Part shown: positions 6,684 through 9,155 of the stretch, piece after piece | How the letters are laid out: each line of letters begins with the position of its first letter | Numbering within the stretch: the stretch's first letter is position 1 | Assembly (NCBI GenBank): GCA_903924445.1 | Contig: CAIYBQ010000001.1 | Coordinates: forward strand, 1 to 9,155 | Direction: 5' to 3' | DNA: 9,155 nt | Source: an uncultured Armatimonadota bacterium | GTDB lineage: Bacteria; Armatimonadota; Armatimonadia; Armatimonadales; Armatimonadaceae | Position numbers and translations under genes: made by a program | The notes under the pieces: model-generated | What the model saw: only the letters and a program-made list of their open reading frames with translations | The model's database searches: none | Told to the model about the DNA's origin: nothing

Positions 6684-7788
6684 TGTGTTTCTCCAAGCAC
6701 GATGTCACATAGGCCCGCGCCTGTGTATCGACATCCAAAATGTCCGTTAAGTTCATCGGATCCAAACGTTGCACCGCGTCCATCGCATCCGCGACGATGT
6801 CGTGCATTTGGGCGAACGAGCACTTATTTTCCAGGAAGCCAGCAACGACGGCTTCGTTCGCAGCGTTCATAACCGCGGGTACCGTACCGCCATTACGCAT
6901 CGCTTGCCGTGCAAGTTCCAAAGCAGGGAATTTTCCAGTATCAGGGGCATCAAACGTCAGCGTCCCCATTTGGGTTGGGTGCAATCGGGGAATGCCAGTA
7001 TCCAATTTGATTGGATGCAAGAGCGCAATCTGGATAGGCAGGCGCATATCCGGATATCCCATCTGGGCGAGAAGGGAACCATCTTTGAACTCAACCAGCG
7101 AATGCACAATCGATTGCGGATGCACGACAACATCGACACGGCTTTCCGGGATTCCATAAAGCCAGCAGGCCTCGATGATCTCAAGGCCTTTGTTCATCAT
7201 CGATGCCGAGTCAATGGTTATCTTTCCGCCCATTTTCCAGGTTGGATGATTGAGGGCATCGGAAATGGTTGCGTTCTGAATCTGTTCAGCCGACCAGGTA
7301 CGGAATGGGCCGCCGCTCGCCGTGAGGTGCATCCGGTCGATGGTTTCTGGTCCATAGCCTTGCATCGCCTGAAACAAAGCTGAGTGCTCGCTATCAATCG
7401 GAAGCAGCGTTGCGCCGTGGTCCTTGGCTAGCTGCATCACAAGTGCACCTGCCGCAACTAAAACCTCTTTTGTCGCAATACAAACTCGGAGTCCGCGCTT
7501 ACAGGCTGCGATGGTCGCCTCGAGAGCCGCAGCCCCACTTACGGCGACAACAACGGTGTCAACACGCGGGTCCATGACTGCATCGACGAGAACGGATGGT
7601 CCATGGGTTAGTGTGGCGGACGCCGTAGCTTGTGGGAAACGTTTTGCCTGCTCCGCGAGCAGTGGTGAGCTTCGGTTTGCCACGAGATGTAGCACATCGA
7701 TGTGATCTGTACCGATGCGCTCAATGACATCGAGTGTTTGCGTTCCAATCGATCCGGTTGAGCCAAGAACGGCAACAGATTTGCGCAT
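6670..7788 (-). CDS. dxr: 1-deoxy-D-xylulose 5-phosphate reductoisomerase
   Basis: This 372-residue cytosolic enzyme converts DXP to 2-C-methyl-D-erythritol 4-phosphate with NADPH and a divalent metal: the second step of the MEP isoprenoid pathway and the target of fosmidomycin. The NADPH loop GSTGSIG is at 9-15. Metal ligands match D122 and E124 (IDSEHSALFQ) and E193 (NKGLE). The substrate loop has LTASGGPFR (145-153), HPTWKMG with W174 (171-177) and SASMMNKG (184-191); HPQSIVHS (213-220) is also typical. The usual ANKE cofactor motif reads ATKE (95-98). The length is slightly shorter than E. coli (398). ATG at 7788 has no Shine-Dalgarno; a TAGAAT hexamer ends seven bases upstream, which suggests a leaderless mRNA. 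The stop overlaps rseP by 14 bases. The usual upstream partners uppS and cdsA are absent: the next gene is divergent. Confidence 0.96.
   Translation of the reverse strand: MRKSVAVLGSTGSIGTQTLDVIERIGTDHIDVLHLVANRSSPLLAEQAKRFPQATASATLTHGPSVLVDAVMDPRVDTVVVAVSGAAALEATIAACKRGLRVCIATKEVLVAAGALVMQLAKDHGATLLPIDSEHSALFQAMQGYGPETIDRMHLTASGGPFRTWSAEQIQNATISDALNHPTWKMGGKITIDSASMMNKGLEIIEACWLYGIPESRVDVVVHPQSIVHSLVEFKDGSLLAQMGYPDMRLPIQIALLHPIKLDTGIPRLHPTQMGTLTFDAPDTGKFPALELARQAMRNGGTVPAVMNAANEAVVAGFLENKCSFAQMHDIVADAMDAVQRLDPMNLTDILDVDTQARAYVTSCLEKHIGAS
6691..6694 (-). promoter_or_regulatory. Shine-Dalgarno GGAG that supports the TTG start of rseP
   Basis: GGAG lies 7 bases before TTG at 6683, inside the last codons of dxr. 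The alternative ATG at 6665, just after the dxr stop, has no purine-rich site before it. A site of the same layout precedes the TTG of the 65-residue gene (GGAG at 3237-3240). Confidence 0.65.
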
Positions 7789-7795
7789 GTCCGTT

Positions 7796-7801
7796 ATTCT
7801 A
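7796..7801 (-). promoter_or_regulatory. Candidate -10 element (TAGAAT) for leaderless dxr
   Basis: Minus-strand TAGAAT is followed by seven bases (AACGGAC) and then the dxr ATG. No Shine-Dalgarno is present at a usable distance and no good -35 hexamer is seen at 16 to 19 bases. Transcription starting at the usual distance would begin at or beside the A of ATG. Confidence 0.4.
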
Positions 7802-7843
7802 CCGGGAGAGCTTAAGGAATCCTGTAGTTACCTGCGGTTTGCG

Positions 7844-7872
7844 TTGACTACGATGTTCTTACATCCTATAAT
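7844..7872 (+). promoter_or_regulatory. Near-consensus sigma70-type promoter, TTGACT-N17-TATAAT
   Basis: TTGACT (7844-7849) and a perfect TATAAT (7867-7872) are separated by the optimal 17 bases. Transcription should start near 7879, two or three bases before the GTG at 7882. It drives the three-gene plus-strand operon and implies strong constitutive expression from an almost leaderless transcript. Confidence 0.85.
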
Positions 7873-7881
7873 TGCGCCGCA

Positions 7882-8370
7882 GTGCAAAGCCATCAAGCTG
7901 ACAATAACCGACTTGGTTTTCCCGCGCAGGACGCTGTGTTGGATGGCCCGGTATTGACGTGGACCATTCATCTGGCCAAGGAAATGCCAGCGAAATTGTG
8001 TCTGGTTATCATCGGATACGGAGCAGCGATGCTCGCCTGGTGGTACTTGCTTCCTGTCCCGGCAGCACTTTTGCTGCCGTTAGTCGCATTGACTAGCGCC
8101 ATGAGCGAGTTCCTCTTCCCAGTTACGTACACGATAGACGATGTAGGTATTTCGCAAAAATGCCTTCCGTTCTTCAATCGCCATATCGCATGGACCGATG
8201 TTCGTCGTGCATCGGCGGGTCGGGATGGTTTTTTCGTTTCAACGCTCCGTCTTCCAAGTCGCTTGGACCAGTTCCGCGGAATCCGTATCAATCCACGTGG
8301 AAACGATGCGGCAGTTCGTGCAGTGATTACTAAGCGGATGGAGCTGATGCGGGAAGGACTGGCGACATGA
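7882..8370 (+). CDS. Two-TM protein with a PH-like C-terminal domain
   Basis: From GTG 7882 the product has 162 residues. An N-terminal region of about 37 residues is followed by two membrane helices (about 38-57 and 59-79). The soluble C-terminal part begins YTIDDVGISQK, and the pattern from Y83 through the IAWTDV segment (102-107) to RGIRINPRG (112 onward, ending 130) resembles bacterial PH-like (YdbT/YcxB-type) membrane proteins, in which a short strand, a turn and a strand with a W-x-D/E motif recur. This is a weak pattern match, not a firm family call. No Shine-Dalgarno precedes GTG 7882, but a strong promoter ends nine bases upstream, so a leaderless start is likely. Fallback starts are GTG 7936, TTG 7939 (behind AGGA) and ATG 7984; the first two would keep both helices. 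Its stop overlaps the next start (ATGA). Confidence 0.8.
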   Translation: MQSHQADNNRLGFPAQDAVLDGPVLTWTIHLAKEMPAKLCLVIIGYGAAMLAWWYLLPVPAALLLPLVALTSAMSEFLFPVTYTIDDVGISQKCLPFFNRHIAWTDVRRASAGRDGFFVSTLRLPSRLDQFRGIRINPRGNDAAVRAVITKRMELMREGLAT

Positions 8371-8711
8371 ACCTTCGTAATGCATTTTCCCTGAATGAGG
8401 ATGAGCTTCCAGCGGCTGAGCGTGAGACCTTGATTCAGTCACTCGCAGAGTTCGTCGTAAAGCGTGGTCTCTCAGTCCCTGCGATATTGGCACTGGATAT
8501 GCACAGGCCGCTTGCCCATACAATGGGCGCTGGTGTGGTTGTAATGACTCCAATCCTTGGTCCGCTGTTCGGTTTGGCGCGGATGGAACAAGCAAAGTCG
8601 CTGTTGACATCAAGGGACGGAGTTGAATGTCTGATACAAAGAATCGAAGAATTGACCGTACTCAAATCCGGTGGTCTTAACGATGTTTCCCGAGGAGAGG
8701 CTCCCAGTTAA
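8367..8711 (+). CDS. Uncharacterised 114-residue protein of the DUF6754 neighbourhood
   Basis: The ATG overlaps the stop of the PH-like gene (ATGA), with GGA 7 bases upstream in AAGGACT. The protein opens with an acidic helical stretch (DELPAAERETLIQSLAEFVVKR, seen at about 12-33), then a moderately hydrophobic middle (about 37-71) with ALDMHRPLAHTMG, VVVMTPILGPLFGL and the ARMEQ turn, and ends in a helical segment (LIQRIEEL). The hydrophobic part may be a membrane-associated or re-entrant helix and not a classic TM span. I recall similar short proteins next to DUF6754 genes, but cannot confirm this here. No catalytic motif is visible. Its place between a PH-like membrane protein and a DUF6754 protein suggests that it belongs to the same complex or pathway. 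Confidence 0.82.
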   Translation: MNLRNAFSLNEDELPAAERETLIQSLAEFVVKRGLSVPAILALDMHRPLAHTMGAGVVVMTPILGPLFGLARMEQAKSLLTSRDGVECLIQRIEELTVLKSGGLNDVSRGEAPS

Positions 8712-9155
8712 ATGAACCATGCAACATGGCCAGCCCGTGTAATCCTGATTGTCATTTCGGCCGTAATCGTCTGGACAGTCATCGCAGCACAGCGTGGCAA
8801 GAAATTGTTTATTCGCCGTATCCCGGGATTGACTGCAATCGATGAAGCTGTCGGACGCGCCGTTGAGATGGGGCGCGGAATTCTGTTGTCATCCGGTCTT
8901 GGAGGCATCGATGTCGTGACGCTGCAGGCACTCGCGATTTGTACCAACATCGCATCTGCCGCCGCACGGTACGGAACCAAGGTTCAGATGCCGATCTATG
9001 AAGCGGCATTGTTGCCAATTGCAGAAGATGCAATCAGTTCGGCATACAACAAAGCAGGGCGTAGTGATGCATTTTCATCCGATGATGTCCGGTATCTCTC
9101 CAACCAGCAGTTTGCGTATGCGGCTGGCGTCGCGGGGATGATCCAGCGCGAGCAG
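8712..9155 (+). CDS. DUF6754-type membrane protein, N-terminal 148 residues (runs off the window edge)
   Basis: The ATG at 8712 directly follows the TAA of the preceding gene, with a GAGG purine run (8697-8700) 11 bases upstream. The frame stays open for all 148 codons to the edge. Residues about 6-26 form one membrane helix. The cytoplasmic-looking part then reads KLFIRRIPGLTAIDEAVGRA, EMGRGILLSSGLGGID, a helical stretch with NIASAAARYGTKVQMP, AYNKAGRSDAF and YLSNQQFAYAAGVAGMIQRE. These match my memory of DUF6754 proteins (IRRIAGLDAIDEAVGRATEM, YLEAGRPDAY, LTDDQFAYVAGVDGIMVRE). Their function is unknown. Full-length members are roughly 400 residues with more membrane helices at the C-terminus, which is missing here. 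It is the third gene of a tightly coupled operon behind a strong promoter. Confidence 0.85.
   Translation, partial: MNHATWPARVILIVISAVIVWTVIAAQRGKKLFIRRIPGLTAIDEAVGRAVEMGRGILLSSGLGGIDVVTLQALAICTNIASAAARYGTKVQMPIYEAALLPIAEDAISSAYNKAGRSDAFSSDDVRYLSNQQFAYAAGVAGMIQREQ

Larger units (their letters stand above)
7789..7881. other. Divergent intergenic region between dxr and the PH-like/DUF6754 operon
   Basis: This 93-base gap holds a near-consensus plus-strand promoter and a minus-strand -10-like hexamer next to dxr (both listed separately). I see no operator-like palindrome and no riboswitch-sized leader on either side. Confidence 0.6.

Noticed and set aside
6769..7383. 204-residue plus-strand open frame inside dxr
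   Set aside because: Antisense to conserved dxr motifs, low-complexity basic translation, no promoter or ribosome site.

Overview
This window is compact bacterial chromosome. I estimate a GC content somewhat above 50% by eye. It holds eleven genes with short gaps, many start/stop overlaps, and no mobile element, CRISPR array, tRNA or rRNA gene that I can see. Housekeeping genes (proS, hisD, dxr, rseP) sit beside small membrane proteins and a DUF6754-type gene. I associate DUF6754 with Chloroflexota and Armatimonadota rather than with well-studied phyla, so an uncultivated member of one of those lineages is a reasonable but unproven guess. The MEP isoprenoid pathway (dxr), the site-2 protease family and a bacterial ProRS with an editing insertion all point to a bacterium.

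Layout. (1) Positions 3638 to 1, minus strand: a five-gene run made of a two-TM protein with a TPR-like tail, a 65-residue two-TM protein, hisD, a dicarboxylate/amino-acid:cation symporter, and the start of an unrecognised beta-rich protein cut by the window edge. Neighbours overlap or are a few bases apart, so this is probably one operon. (2) 3639-3758: divergent promoter region. (3) 3759-5492, plus: proS, ending at a strong terminator (5513-5548) that can also serve the convergent rseP. (4) 7788-5595, minus: dxr then rseP, overlapping by 14 bases. (5) 7789-7881: divergent promoter region with a near-consensus sigma70-type promoter. (6) 7882-9155, plus: a PH-like membrane protein, a 114-residue conserved-looking protein and the N-terminal part of a DUF6754 membrane protein, in a tightly coupled operon.

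How the genes work together. dxr (second step of the MEP pathway) and rseP (intramembrane protease) are classical neighbours, and proS often lies just downstream of them in the same direction; here proS is inverted and convergent. hisD is detached from other his genes and translationally coupled to an amino-acid-type symporter. The plus-strand operon at the right edge is the least understood part: three uncharacterised proteins, at least two of them membrane-anchored, that may act as one envelope module.

The most interesting sequence-level pattern concerns translation starts. Three operon-leading genes (dxr, the 140-residue gene and the PH-like gene) have no Shine-Dalgarno sequence but a -10-like hexamer 5 to 9 bases before the start codon, as expected of leaderless mRNAs. 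Several internal genes and proS instead have a GGAG-type Shine-Dalgarno exactly 7 bases before the start. Two unrelated gene pairs also share the same 14-base overlap design with a TTG start.
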